Assembly: GCA_036273715.1 (NCBI GenBank)
Contig: DASUHB010000064.1
Span: 110,495-174,494 of the forward strand
Length of the DNA stretch: 64,000 nt
Direction: 5' to 3'
DNA from: Gemmatimonadaceae bacterium
GTDB lineage: Bacteria; Gemmatimonadota; Gemmatimonadetes; Gemmatimonadales; Gemmatimonadaceae
The notes under the pieces: generated by a model
What the model saw: only the letters and a program-made list of their open reading frames with translations
What the model was told of the DNA's origin: nothing
The model's database searches: none
Shown: positions 55,334-64,000 of the stretch, in pieces
Layout of the letters: every line of letters starts with the position of its first letter
How positions within the stretch are numbered: position 1 is the first letter of the stretch
Program-made: the position numbers and the translations under genes

Positions 55334-55777
55334 TCAGTCCTTGTACGGATAGTCCGGGTCGGACAACCGCTCGGCGCGCGCAACACCTTCGGGTCCGGCG
55401 ATCTGCCGGGCAAGGTCGAGCAGCATGGGACTGAGGTGCTCGCCAAAGCGGAGCAGGTTCACCGCGCGATCGCGGCGTGCGAGGAGGAACGCGAGGATCG
55501 GCTTGTCTGCCTTCTGCGCATTGCAGTCAGGACAGGCGAGAACGAGGTTGTCGCGGCGATCATAGGCAGTCTGGCCGCGGCGTGGCGTCACGTGATCGAG
55601 CGTGATCGCATCGGGATGAACGCGTCGTTCGCAGTACGTACATACGGCACCGTGGCGATCGAGCAGCCACTGACGCGTGTTCGTGTAAGCGGTACGACTT
55701 GTTGGCAGCGAGGTGTGCTGCTGGTGTGCTCGCGCGGGACTGCGGCGTCTGCGCGCGGATGGGCGGGTGCGACTCAG
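55334..55777 (-). CDS. HNH endonuclease, start uncertain
   Basis: The frame is open from the TAG at 55817-55819 to 55334. It has no ATG, GTG or TTG before a GTG at 55591, which is too late because it would drop the first half of the domain. The domain reads HGAVCTYCERRVHPDAITLDHVTPRRGQTAYDRRDNLVLACPDCNAQKADKPI in pieces: CTYC and CPDC (zinc), LDHV (catalytic His) and RDNLV (Asn). That is a complete HNH core. A CTG at 55777 is the best upstream candidate; the N-terminal part may otherwise be degraded. Role unknown; often phage, mobile or restriction linked. Confidence 0.7.
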   Translation of the reverse strand: MSRTRPSARRRRSPARAHQQHTSLPTSRTAYTNTRQWLLDRHGAVCTYCERRVHPDAITLDHVTPRRGQTAYDRRDNLVLACPDCNAQKADKPILAFLLARRDRAVNLLRFGEHLSPMLLDLARQIAGPEGVARAERLSDPDYPYKD

Positions 55778-55940
55778 TGGTACAAGGGGCTTGAGGGTGA
55801 TTAATGCAACATTCGACTACGCTGTAACATAGCGACAAGGTGTTGACGTGGGAAGCTCCGCCGGCGTCACGCGCGCCCAGGACCAATCCAGCGAGTTGGG
55901 CGTCATCAGCCGATCGACCGTGAACTACGGGCCGTCAGGG

Positions 55941-57377
55941 TTAGAACAGCCCGACTTTTCCCTTCACGGACGCGATGAGTTTTTGCGGATCGTATCCGAT
56001 GCCGTCGCGGAACACCATCTCGACGTGCTCGACGTCGGCGATATTCGTCGACGGGTCTCCATCGATCACGAGGAGGTCCGCCTGCTTGCCCCGGGCGATC
56101 GAACCGACGTCTTTAGCGCGGCCGAGGTAGGTGGCGCCGTTCAACGTGCCAACCTTGATCGCCTCCAGTGGCGTCAAACCGCTTTCGACGAGCAGTTCGA
56201 GCTCGCGCTGGTTCGAGAACCCGGGGACGACGCCGCCACCGCCGGTCGGGTCAGTGCCCGACAGCAGCAGTCCGCCCGCGCGCATGAATGCGACTTCGAG
56301 GGCGCGTGCGTGCGCAAAGATCGCCTCGAAGCGCCGCGTCGTGTCGCGCTGCGTCGCGGCGTAGCGCTGTTCGAACTGCTCCCGCAGGATCGGGTCGAGC
56401 ACGTCGAGCCCGCGCGGCATGGGCCGGCCCGGCGTGAACGTTTCGAACACCGTGAGCGTGCTCGTGATCGCGACGTGATGGTCCACGAGAAACTTGATGA
56501 GGTCGCGTACGCGCGCCGAGTCCGGGGTGAGGGTAGCGATGGTCGCGAGTCCCGTGTTCTGCCCCGGGCAGACATCCGGTTGCTTGTTCGGCACGAAATC
56601 CGTGGACACGAAGAATCCGTGCTCCAGGTTGTCGATGCCTAACGAAGCCGCTTCGCGGTATGTGACCGAGCACAAGTGGCCGGTCACCTTCAGTCCGCGC
56701 CGATGCGCTTCGGCGACCGCCGCACCGAGCTCGGCGCGGGTGATGTGCATGTACACCTTGAAGGACGTCGCGCCGGCGTCGGCCCAGAAGTCGACCATGC
56801 GGCGCGCATCGTCCGGTCCGGTGAGCTCGTGTATCTGATCGAGGCCTAACCCAGGCCCCTCGAGATACGGCGCCGTGGCGTCGATCCACGGTCCCGGCTT
56901 CTCACCGCGCGCGATCGAGCGCGCGAGCCCGATGTCGCCGTAGCCGTTCATGTTGCCGCCGGTACGCATCGACGTCACACCGCCGGCGAGATAGAGGCGC
57001 ACGAAGCTCTCGGCGACGTTTCCGTAGACGCCGGGGCCGGTGGGATAGAACAGGTGCTCGTGCACCATCACCAGTCCGGGGATCACCGATTTGCCGGTGA
57101 GATCCAGGACGCGCGCGCCGGACGGCACGGCAACGGCGGCTGCCGCGCCGATCTGCGTGATGCGTCCGTCGCGCACGATTACCGTCTGGTCGGCGCGCGC
57201 CGGCGCACCCGTGCCGTCGATCACGCGCACGTGCGTGAGGGCGACGATGTTGGTGTCGATCGCGACGACTTCCCGGACCGCGGGCGACAGCGTCGGCCGC
57301 GCCCCTTGCGCGCGAACACGAACGGAAGCTGCCGCGGCGAGCATCAGTCCCGCGGCGGCCCAGCGTGCGAGCATCAT
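55941..57377 (-). CDS. exported amidohydrolase
   Basis: A 478-residue metal-dependent amidohydrolase with a signal peptide (about 1-23, ending VRVRAQ). The metal ligands are in LVMVHEHLFY (HxH), TSFKVYMH (Lys region), KVTGHLCS (His), DNLEHGFFV (His), and SGTDPTGGGG (Asp). The first ATG of the MM pair at 57377 gives the signal. Relatives include imidazolonepropionase-like peptidases and prolidases; the substrate is unknown. It is followed on the same strand by nothing nearby, with the YceI gene upstream. Confidence 0.92.
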   Translation of the reverse strand: MMLARWAAAGLMLAAAASVRVRAQGARPTLSPAVREVVAIDTNIVALTHVRVIDGTGAPARADQTVIVRDGRITQIGAAAAVAVPSGARVLDLTGKSVIPGLVMVHEHLFYPTGPGVYGNVAESFVRLYLAGGVTSMRTGGNMNGYGDIGLARSIARGEKPGPWIDATAPYLEGPGLGLDQIHELTGPDDARRMVDFWADAGATSFKVYMHITRAELGAAVAEAHRRGLKVTGHLCSVTYREAASLGIDNLEHGFFVSTDFVPNKQPDVCPGQNTGLATIATLTPDSARVRDLIKFLVDHHVAITSTLTVFETFTPGRPMPRGLDVLDPILREQFEQRYAATQRDTTRRFEAIFAHARALEVAFMRAGGLLLSGTDPTGGGGVVPGFSNQRELELLVESGLTPLEAIKVGTLNGATYLGRAKDVGSIARGKQADLLVIDGDPSTNIADVEHVEMVFRDGIGYDPQKLIASVKGKVGLF

Positions 57378-57421
57378 GACGTGTCTTTCGTTAGGCGGCG
57401 GCGCCCGGCGCGCCTCCGCGG

Positions 57422-58093
57422 TCAGGACCCCGACGCCGGGACCAGATCGAAATCGTACACCAGGTGGATGCTGTCCGCCACGCTCAGCACCGAGCCGACC
57501 CTGGGCTTGTCGAGCTTGAAGTCGTCGAACGTGAAGCCGGTGGATGCCGTGCCGCGCACTTCGCCGTTTCGCAAGTATGCCGTCACCGCCCAGCTCGTGG
57601 GCCGCGTCACGCCGCGCACGGTGAGATCGCCAAGCAACGTGAACGTCACCTTGCCGGTATCCGGAATGGGCGACGGCAGACCCTGAAACTGCTTCGGCAC
57701 CAGCGTCACCGTGGGATATTGATCGGTCTGCAGCGTGCGGTGTTGGATGTAGCCATCGCGCATCGACCGGTCGCTCTTCAGCTTCGTAATGTCGACGACG
57801 AACTTCGAGTCGGACCCGATCTGTCCTTGGTCGTCGACCGAGATGCCGCCGGAAACGCCATCCGTGACGCCGACGGCGTCGCTCGGGAAATTGATGCTCG
57901 CCAGCTGCTCGCGCACGAAGTAGCGCGCCGAGTTGTACTTCGGACCGACGACGAGGTGCACCGGCGCGTGTGTGCGAGGGACTGAACGCATGCGTGCGCC
58001 GAGCTCGCTCGAGCGCGCCGGCGGCGCGGCCAGGGTGATGATTGCCGTCCCGATGACCAGCCCCGCACTCACTGCCACTCCAAGTCTCCGCAT
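57422..58093 (-). CDS. YceI-family periplasmic protein
   Basis: A 223-residue protein with a signal peptide (about 1-25). YceI landmarks follow: YFVREQLASINFPSDAVGVTDGVSGGISVDDQG, KFVVDITKLKSDRSMRDGYIQHRTLQTDQYPTVTLVP and FTLLGDLTVRGVTRPTSWAVTAYL. YceI proteins bind isoprenoid chains in a lipocalin-like fold. It is 44 bases upstream of the amidohydrolase and could be cotranscribed. Periplasmic by inference. Confidence 0.9.
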   Translation of the reverse strand: MRRLGVAVSAGLVIGTAIITLAAPPARSSELGARMRSVPRTHAPVHLVVGPKYNSARYFVREQLASINFPSDAVGVTDGVSGGISVDDQGQIGSDSKFVVDITKLKSDRSMRDGYIQHRTLQTDQYPTVTLVPKQFQGLPSPIPDTGKVTFTLLGDLTVRGVTRPTSWAVTAYLRNGEVRGTASTGFTFDDFKLDKPRVGSVLSVADSIHLVYDFDLVPASGS

Positions 58094-58421
58094 TCCTTCT
58101 CCTCCAAACCGTGGGTCGGGCGGTCGCGGCCAGAATAGACGGCGTCGCCCGGCGTGATCTTACCACGCGGTACAGCACAGTACCAACTCGGTCGCTGATG
58201 TCGTGCCGGTGACATTCGAGACGGGGTGAGCGAATAGATTGGCGCGGTGGACTTGACGAGCTCGTCACAACCGATCACTGTTGCGCTCGATGCTTCCGCG
58301 CGAACGGCCGAGGCTCGCCGCGATCGCGCATCGGGGCGGGCGCCCTCGTCGGCGTCGGCATGGCTCCGCCCGTTAGACGCTCGGCCCTCCTGTCTCGCGT
58401 TCTCCCTCACGACGAGGTCTC
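58094..58421. other. intergenic region between divergent YceI and cyanophycinase genes
   Basis: 328 bases. A short palindrome, GGTAC-N6-GTACC (58169-58184), lies 76 bases before the YceI start. No coding frame or RNA is evident; both genes' promoters are expected here but I cannot fix boxes with confidence. Confidence 0.4.
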
Positions 58422-59363
58422 ATGCCTGAATACGCTGTCCGCCGCATCGCACGTCGCACATCCATCATTTTGCTCGGCGTCGCGGTCGCTGCGTGGGCAC
58501 ATGCGGCTGCCGGCGCCGTTCCGTCATCGGGGATCGGGAGCGCACCATCGCCCAAGGGAACGCTCTTCATCGTGGGCGGCGGCGAACAGCCGAAGGAGCT
58601 GGTGCAGGCGTTCGTTGATCTGGCCGGGGGAACGCGCGCCCGCATTGCGGTCGTGCCGACGGCAACCGAAGAGTCGGCGGAGGCCGGGAAGGAAAAGGTG
58701 GACGAGCTGCGCGGCTATGGCGCGCAGGCGTTCGTGATCGACGTCTCGCGCGCTGAAGCGCAGAGCGATTCGATCGTGAAATTGATCGGCACGGCCACCG
58801 GCATCTGGTTTGGCGGCGGCGACCAGGTCAAGCTGGCCGATTCGTTAGTCGGGACGGCGGCGTTGCGTGCGATGCTGGCGCGCTACGAGGCCGGCGCCGT
58901 GGTGGGCGGGACATCGGCGGGCGCGGCGGTGCTCAGCGACTCGATGATCACCGGCAACCAGAAGCGGCCCGACGCGGACAGCGTGGGCTACTACGGGGAC
59001 GAGTTCCCGAACATCGCGCGCGGCGCGATCCAGATCAAGCCGGGCTTCGGGTTCATCCGCAACGCGATCGTGGACATGCATTTCATCCGCCGCGAGCGCG
59101 CGAACCGGCTTCTCGAGGTGGTGCTGGAACGGCCATCACTGTTAGGCGTGGGCATCGATGAGGGCACGGCGGTGCGCGTCGATCCCGACGGGAAGTGGAC
59201 GGTGCTCGGCCGGAGTGCGGCCATCGTGCTCGACGCGCGGGACGCGCGCGTGACGGGCTCGGCGGCCCCGCGCCTCGGCGCGTCCGGCGTTCATCTCTCT
59301 CTGCTGCCCGCCGGCAGCACGTACGACCCGCGGACCGGACGCGCAACGCTTCCAACGTCCTGA
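58422..59363 (+). CDS. exported cyanophycinase-like S51 peptidase
   Basis: A 313-residue protein with a signal peptide (about 1-32). LFIVGGGEQPKELVQAFVDLAGG, the nucleophile motif VGGTSAGAAVLS (Ser), and GFIRNAIVDMHFIRRERANRL (His) mark the S51/cyanophycinase family. Cyanophycinases degrade the Arg-Asp storage polymer outside or inside the cell. No cyanophycin synthetase is in the window, so this may be scavenging. The SusC gene starts 80 bases later. Confidence 0.9.
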   Translation: MPEYAVRRIARRTSIILLGVAVAAWAHAAAGAVPSSGIGSAPSPKGTLFIVGGGEQPKELVQAFVDLAGGTRARIAVVPTATEESAEAGKEKVDELRGYGAQAFVIDVSRAEAQSDSIVKLIGTATGIWFGGGDQVKLADSLVGTAALRAMLARYEAGAVVGGTSAGAAVLSDSMITGNQKRPDADSVGYYGDEFPNIARGAIQIKPGFGFIRNAIVDMHFIRRERANRLLEVVLERPSLLGVGIDEGTAVRVDPDGKWTVLGRSAAIVLDARDARVTGSAAPRLGASGVHLSLLPAGSTYDPRTGRATLPTS

Positions 59364-59443
59364 CCTGCGGCGCTCCCTTCGTTAGGCGGCGGGACCTCAT
59401 CGGGCCCGCAGCTTCACCGTCACTCCCACGGGGAGGAACATCG

Positions 59444-62400
59444 ATGAGGCGCTTTACCCCCAGCCGAGCAGTCGCCCTGCTGCTCGGCCTAACGTTGTTC
59501 GGCGCGCGTCCGGCCGTCGCCCGAGCGCAGCAGAACGCGGTCGTGCGCGGCACCGTCACCGATTCGGTGTCGGGCCAGCCAGTGACCGGCGCGCAGATCG
59601 CCGTGGCCGGCCAGGCGCGCGGCGTCACCAGCGATCGCGGCACGTATCTGGTCAATGCCGCGCCCGGGACGGTCACCGTGCGCGTGCAGCGCATCGGATT
59701 CTCGCCCGCCGAGCGGCAGGTCACGCTCGCCGCCGGCGACACGACCACAGTCAACTTCGCGCTGCACGGCGTCGCCGTCACGCTGGCGCAGGTGATGGTA
59801 ATCGGATACGGAACCGAGAATCGCGCGCGCGTGACCGGCGCGGTGTCGACCGTGAACGGCAGCGATGTGCAGAACCAACCGGTGGCCGGCCTCGACGCTG
59901 CGCTGCAGGGCAAGGCGCCCGGCGTGCAGGTGATCCAGAACGCCGGCGATCCGGGCAACGGCATCACGGTGCGTGTCCGCGGTGCGGCGTCGATCTCGGC
60001 GTCGAACCAGCCGCTGTACGTCGTGGACGGCGTTCCGGTGCAGACGGGCGATTTCTCGCAGCTCGGGCCTAACGGGCAAGGCCTCACCGGCGTCACGGGA
60101 CTCGATCCGAGCGAAATCGAGTCGATCACGGTGCTCAAGGATGCGGCGTCGGCGGCCATCTACGGGTCGCGCGCCTCGAATGGCGTGGTGCTCATCACGA
60201 CCAAGCGCGGCAGCGCGGGCGCTGCGCACTTCTCGTTCGATGCTAACACGGGGTGGCAGCAGCCCGAGCGCTACCTGAGCCTCATGAACGCGAAGCAGTA
60301 CGTCGCCTTCATGAACCAGGGTGCAGAGAACGACGGCGACAGCGACCCGTTCACGCCGGGGATCGATGACGCGCATTCCACCGATTGGCAGCGCGCCATT
60401 TTCCGGACGGCGCCGGTCGGCAACGTGCATCTCGGCCTGAGCGGCGGCAGCGATCGTCTCAAGTACTATCTCGGCGGTTCGTACTTCGGGCAAACCGGAA
60501 TCGCGCTCGGGTCGTCGTACAGCCGCGTGTCCGGACGCGCCAACGTCGACTTCGATGCGACGCCCGATTTTTCCGTCAAGACGTCGCTGGCCTACTCGAA
60601 GGAGCTCGACCACCGCATCCCCGGCGACAACAGCCTGACGGGCGTCGTCACCAACGCGATCGGCGAGGCCTCGATCTATCCGGTGCGTGCGCCTAACGGC
60701 CAGTTCGCGGGCAACGACCAGAATCTGTACTACGCGAATCCGGTGGCGATCGCCGAGCTGAACAACCTGCCCACCACCACCGATCGGTTTCTGGGCAACG
60801 TCGAGGGCATCTACCACTTCATGCCGAGCTTGTCGCTCACGGGACGGGTCGGCGCGGATATCCTGACGATGAACGAACTGGAGTGGGACTCGCCGCTCGT
60901 CGATGGCACGTACGCGGCGCAAGCCCGCGGCGTCGCCAAGAGCGGCTACAGCACCGGCAACCAGTATGTGCTCGAAGGATTTCTCACCTACACTCACGAG
61001 AACGCCGAGGCCGCGAGTCTCAACATCGTGGGCGGCGGCAGCGTGGAGTACAACACCGATCAGCTGAACTTCGTGCGCGCGGAGGGCTTCAGCAGCGATC
61101 AGTTCCACTATGTGCGAAACGGAACGGTGATCACGAGCTTCGATGGCTTGCCGTTCAACAACAATCTCGTGTCGGCGTTCGCGCGGGCGAATTACTCGTA
61201 CAAGGACCGGTACCTGCTGTCCGGCAGCATCCGCACGGACGGATCGTCGCGTTTCGGACCGAACAATCGGTACGCCGTGTTCCCGGCGATCGCCGGCGGT
61301 TGGGTGATCAGCGAGGAACCGTTCATGGGGAACTTCGATCAGAAGTTCGGCAGGCTGAAGCTGCGGGCGAGCTACGGCGTGACGGGCAACCAGGGGCTCA
61401 CGGGCGATCAGGAGATCTCGGACTTCGCGTATCTCGGGTTGTATGGGACGTCGAACTATGGCGAGAATCCGGGCATCGCGCCGACAAATTTCGCGAACCC
61501 GAACCTCAAGTGGGAATCGACGCACGAGTTCGACGGCGGCATCGACTGGTATCCGTTCGGCGGCCGCCTAACGGTGATCGCGGACTACTATCACCGGCTG
61601 ACGTCGAATCTGTTGGTGAACCGGCCGATCCCGGCCACGACCGGCTTCGCCACGTACTGGGACAACATCGGCAACGTGTTGAACCGCGGATTCGAGCTGG
61701 GATTGAGCTCGGTGAATTTCCGCTCCGATGACAAGAACGGATTCTCGTGGAACACCGATTTCAACATCTCGTTCAACCACAACGAGGTGACGGCGCTGTT
61801 CCAGAATCAGCCGTTCGGCGATGGCGACAACTTCCGGCCCATCAGCCGCGTGGCCGTGGGCGAGCCGATCGGCGAGTTCTACGTGCTGCACTTCAAGGGC
61901 GTGAATCCGCAGACGGGCGATGCGATCTACGCGGATGTGAACGGCGATGGCGAGATCACATCGGATGATCGTGTCGACGCCGGCAACCCGCAGCCCAAGT
62001 TTTTCGGCGGATTGCGCAACACGTGGTCGTGGAAAGGCTTCTCGTTAGCCGGGTTTCTCGAGTTCAGCTACGGCGCCAAGGTGTTCAACCTGATGCGCAT
62101 CTTCGCCGACGACGGCGGTTACAACTACGACAACAAGTTTACGTACGCGCTCAACGCGTGGACGCACCCGGGGCAGATCACGAACGAGCCGCGGGCGAGC
62201 TTCGACGGCACGTCCGGCGCCCGCGAGATCTCGGACCGCTTCATCGAAGACGGTTCGTATCTCCGCATCTCGGAGGTCACGTTGAGCTGGCACATCCCCG
62301 ACAACCTGATGCCGGTGCGCTCGCTGCAGAACACGACGCTCTACGTGTCGGGCCACAACCTCCACAATTTCACGAAGTACACGGGCTACGATCCCGACGT

Positions 62401-62500
62401 GAACAGCAACGGCTCGACGTCCAACATTGCGTTAGGCACCGACTACTACGCCTACCCGCGCGCGCGGACGTTCTCCATCGGCTTGTCCACCAACTGGTGA
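59444..62500 (+). CDS. SusC/RagA-type TonB-linked outer-membrane transporter
   Basis: A 1018-residue outer-membrane receptor. A signal peptide (about 1-28) is followed by a carboxypeptidase-D-like regulatory domain (about 30-110: GTVTDSVSGQPVTGAQIAV), a plug (about 125-240) with ALQGKAPGVQVIQNAGDPG and SIEVLKD-like VLKDAASAAIYGSRASNGVVLITTK, and a large beta-barrel ending in TFSIGLSTNW. The SusD partner starts 47 bases later, so they form one uptake complex for oligomers of unknown type. GGAGG lies seven bases before ATG 59444. Confidence 0.95.
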   Translation: MRRFTPSRAVALLLGLTLFGARPAVARAQQNAVVRGTVTDSVSGQPVTGAQIAVAGQARGVTSDRGTYLVNAAPGTVTVRVQRIGFSPAERQVTLAAGDTTTVNFALHGVAVTLAQVMVIGYGTENRARVTGAVSTVNGSDVQNQPVAGLDAALQGKAPGVQVIQNAGDPGNGITVRVRGAASISASNQPLYVVDGVPVQTGDFSQLGPNGQGLTGVTGLDPSEIESITVLKDAASAAIYGSRASNGVVLITTKRGSAGAAHFSFDANTGWQQPERYLSLMNAKQYVAFMNQGAENDGDSDPFTPGIDDAHSTDWQRAIFRTAPVGNVHLGLSGGSDRLKYYLGGSYFGQTGIALGSSYSRVSGRANVDFDATPDFSVKTSLAYSKELDHRIPGDNSLTGVVTNAIGEASIYPVRAPNGQFAGNDQNLYYANPVAIAELNNLPTTTDRFLGNVEGIYHFMPSLSLTGRVGADILTMNELEWDSPLVDGTYAAQARGVAKSGYSTGNQYVLEGFLTYTHENAEAASLNIVGGGSVEYNTDQLNFVRAEGFSSDQFHYVRNGTVITSFDGLPFNNNLVSAFARANYSYKDRYLLSGSIRTDGSSRFGPNNRYAVFPAIAGGWVISEEPFMGNFDQKFGRLKLRASYGVTGNQGLTGDQEISDFAYLGLYGTSNYGENPGIAPTNFANPNLKWESTHEFDGGIDWYPFGGRLTVIADYYHRLTSNLLVNRPIPATTGFATYWDNIGNVLNRGFELGLSSVNFRSDDKNGFSWNTDFNISFNHNEVTALFQNQPFGDGDNFRPISRVAVGEPIGEFYVLHFKGVNPQTGDAIYADVNGDGEITSDDRVDAGNPQPKFFGGLRNTWSWKGFSLAGFLEFSYGAKVFNLMRIFADDGGYNYDNKFTYALNAWTHPGQITNEPRASFDGTSGAREISDRFIEDGSYLRISEVTLSWHIPDNLMPVRSLQNTTLYVSGHNLHNFTKYTGYDPDVNSNGSTSNIALGTDYYAYPRARTFSIGLSTNW

Positions 62501-62547
62501 ACCGGCTTCCAGGCATCCGGGCCTTTCGCATGAGGATGAGATCACAC

Positions 62548-63894
62548 ATGAGAACCCGATTCTTCCTGGCGGCCGCGCTCATCACGGCGGCGGCCGCGTG
62601 CAGCAACCCGCTCGACCTCAAGCCGGCGGGATCGATTCCCGAATCGACGGCGATCACGGACGCCGTGGGCGCCCGCGCGGCGTTGTTCGGCGCCTACGGC
62701 GGGCTGCAGAACCTGTCGTATTACGGCGAAGATTTTCCCATCCTGCTCGACCTGTCCTCGGACAACAGCGAGCACACCGGTACGCTGACGTCGTTCGGCG
62801 ACGCGGATCTCAACGAGTTGCGCGCCGACAACGAAACGATCGCCGGCATCTGGATCGCGATCTACGATGACATCAACCGGGTCAACGAGATCATCGCCAA
62901 GGTGCCACAGGTGCCCGATCTCGATCCCGACGAGATGCACGAGATCATCGGCGAGGCATATTTCCTGCGCGCGCTGAACTACCACAACCTGGTGAAGCTG
63001 TTCGGCGGCGTGCCGCTCCGGCTCACGCCGGCGACGTCGATCAACGACCCGGTCGGATCGACGCGGGCGACGGTCGCCGACACGTACACGCAGATCCTCA
63101 AGGATCTCGACTCGGCGCAGACGTTCATCTCCAACCCCACGCAGACCACGCAAGCGTCGTTAGGCGCTGTGATGGCCCTGCGCGCGCGCGTCCTGCTCTA
63201 CGAGGGCGATTACCCTGCGGCCGCGGCGGCGGCGAAAGCGGTCGAGGACCTTGGCCAGTACTCGCTCGCGCCTAACTTCTCCGACCTCTTCGCCGAGGAC
63301 GGGTCGCCGACGCCCGAAGACATCTTCCGCATCGTCTTCACGGCGCAGCAGTTCAACAACCTGTCGTACTACTACCTCTTCGACGGCCGCTACGAGGTCG
63401 CGCCAACGCCGGAGCTCATGCACGACTTCGATCCGTCGTTCGATCCCAGCGACGACGTGGCGAACTACGATCCCGTGGATAAGCGCGGCCAGTGGTCCGT
63501 CTCCATCGAGGACGATAACCAGGAGGGAACGAAGTTCCGGTCCGTGCAAGGCACCGAGTATCCGCACGTGATCCGCTTCGCCGAGGTGCTCCTGATTCGC
63601 GCCGAGGCCGAGGCGCGGGTCGGAAGCCTGGACACGGCGCGCGTGAAGGTGAACCTGATTCGCGCGCGCGCGGGCCTCGCTCCGGTCGGCTCGTTGTCGC
63701 AAACGGACATGATCGACACGATCATCGACGAGCGTCGAAAGGAGCTGGCGTTCGAGGGCGATCGCTGGCCGGACCTGGTACGGCTCGGGTTGGCGACCAC
63801 CGTGCTCGGCATCCCGGCGCAGCAGGCGCTGTATCCGATACCGCAGCGGGAAATCGATGTGACGCCGGGACTGACGCAGAATCCTGGATACTGA
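62548..63894 (+). CDS. SusD/RagB-type surface lipoprotein
   Basis: A 448-residue SusD protein. Lipobox TAAAACSNP gives Cys18. The helical SusD fold follows with NEIIAKVPQVPDLD, EAYFLRALNYHNLVKLFGGVPLR and RNLI-like RVKVNLIRARAGLAPV, and the C-terminal region ERRKELAFEGDRWPDLVRLG and YPIPQREIDVTPGLTQNPGY is diagnostic. It probably caps the SusC barrel at the cell surface. I start at ATG 62548 (GGATGAG upstream, ideal signal); ATGs at 62530 and 62536 are in frame. Confidence 0.95.
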   Translation: MRTRFFLAAALITAAAACSNPLDLKPAGSIPESTAITDAVGARAALFGAYGGLQNLSYYGEDFPILLDLSSDNSEHTGTLTSFGDADLNELRADNETIAGIWIAIYDDINRVNEIIAKVPQVPDLDPDEMHEIIGEAYFLRALNYHNLVKLFGGVPLRLTPATSINDPVGSTRATVADTYTQILKDLDSAQTFISNPTQTTQASLGAVMALRARVLLYEGDYPAAAAAAKAVEDLGQYSLAPNFSDLFAEDGSPTPEDIFRIVFTAQQFNNLSYYYLFDGRYEVAPTPELMHDFDPSFDPSDDVANYDPVDKRGQWSVSIEDDNQEGTKFRSVQGTEYPHVIRFAEVLLIRAEAEARVGSLDTARVKVNLIRARAGLAPVGSLSQTDMIDTIIDERRKELAFEGDRWPDLVRLGLATTVLGIPAQQALYPIPQREIDVTPGLTQNPGY

Positions 63895-63916
63895 TCGCAG
63901 CGTAATGGATGGTGTG

Positions 63917-63954
63917 ACGCGGCCGGCGAGGGCAAGTGTCCTCGCCGGCCGCGT
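63917..63954 (+). terminator. strong hairpin terminator after the SusCD pair
   Basis: ACGCGGCCGGCGAGG (63917-63931) pairs over 15 bases with CCTCGCCGGCCGCGT (63940-63954) around an eight-base loop, 22 bases after the susD-like stop. No clear T-tract, but the stem is very stable. Confidence 0.65.
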
Positions 63955-64000
63955 GCTGTAAACCATCCGGGCCGACCGGATGTCTCAGGCAGGCGACGCG

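Noticed and set aside
59489-61525. Open minus-strand frame of 678 codons
   Set aside because: It lies entirely antisense to the SusC-type gene, has no motif and has the Arg/Val/Asp-rich composition typical of the opposite frame in GC-rich DNA.

Overview
The window is GC-rich bacterial chromosome with densely packed genes on both strands. It has no rRNA, tRNA, CRISPR array, integrase or transposase that I can recognise. The gene content suits a free-living aerobic diderm of the Gemmatimonadota type: a SusC/SusD outer-membrane pair, an ADOP-type FtsX permease, many histidine kinases, a Ku/LigD repair pair, a lysine-rich SWIB protein, and BNR/VPS10-like and amidohydrolase exoproteins. The phylum is an inference from content and base composition; no marker gene proves it.

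Layout. 1-8 kb: the tail of an FtsX/MacB-like permease, a 4-TM protein, pruA-phzF (P5C dehydrogenase and a PhzF isomerase, stop/start overlapping), an APC amino-acid permease, a sialidase-like lipoprotein, an odd REC-HisKA protein and endonuclease IV. 8-21 kb: a signalling block with a membrane histidine kinase and OmpR-type regulator, a SWIB protein with a histone-H1-like tail, signal peptidase I, a 1019-residue hybrid kinase, a GroES-like protein, a bacilliredoxin, and an NtrB-like kinase with a sigma-54 activator. 21.3-22.9 kb: an unlisted 24-codon pqqA, a terminator or attenuator, and pqqE, preceded by a candidate sigma-54 promoter and paired upstream sites. 22.9-25.1 kb: a NatAB-like ABC exporter. 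25.2-29.6 kb: an apparent tungstate/molybdate operon (porin, ModE-like regulator, binding lipoprotein, permease, ATPase) behind a perfect palindrome. 29.7-33.3 kb: an alpha/beta hydrolase, an ICMT-like methyltransferase, a gene-poor stretch with a terminator and a MITE-like element, a cold-shock protein and two orphan proteins. 33.4-40.7 kb (minus): a suf operon, sufR-sufB-sufC-sufD-Rieske-sufS-sufU, followed by an esterase gene, with a good sigma-70 promoter in front of sufR. 40.8-49.8 kb: an FHA protein, a lipoprotein, thiC, yhbY, a giant BNR/VPS10-like exoprotein, a GNAT protein, a PepSY protein and a lipase-like hydrolase. 49.9-55.8 kb: LigD-Ku (NHEJ), DinB-like and metallopeptidase-like proteins, small membrane proteins, a second copy of the hairpin repeat and an HNH nuclease gene without a clear start. 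55.9-63.9 kb: an amidohydrolase, YceI, cyanophycinase and the SusC-SusD pair with a strong terminator.

Two signals cut across the gene list. The heptamer GTTAGGC / GCCTAAC occurs about 78 times (hand count), split evenly between orientations and mostly inside coding sequence, roughly ten times more than base composition predicts. A dispersed non-coding family (31408-31747, 55120-about 55330, perhaps 10641-10735) carries a long hairpin and 21-nt terminal inverted repeats. The most system-like predictions are the sigma-54-controlled pqqA/pqqE module beside its own two-component pair, and the oxyanion cassette that combines an outer-membrane porin with an ABC importer and its regulator.
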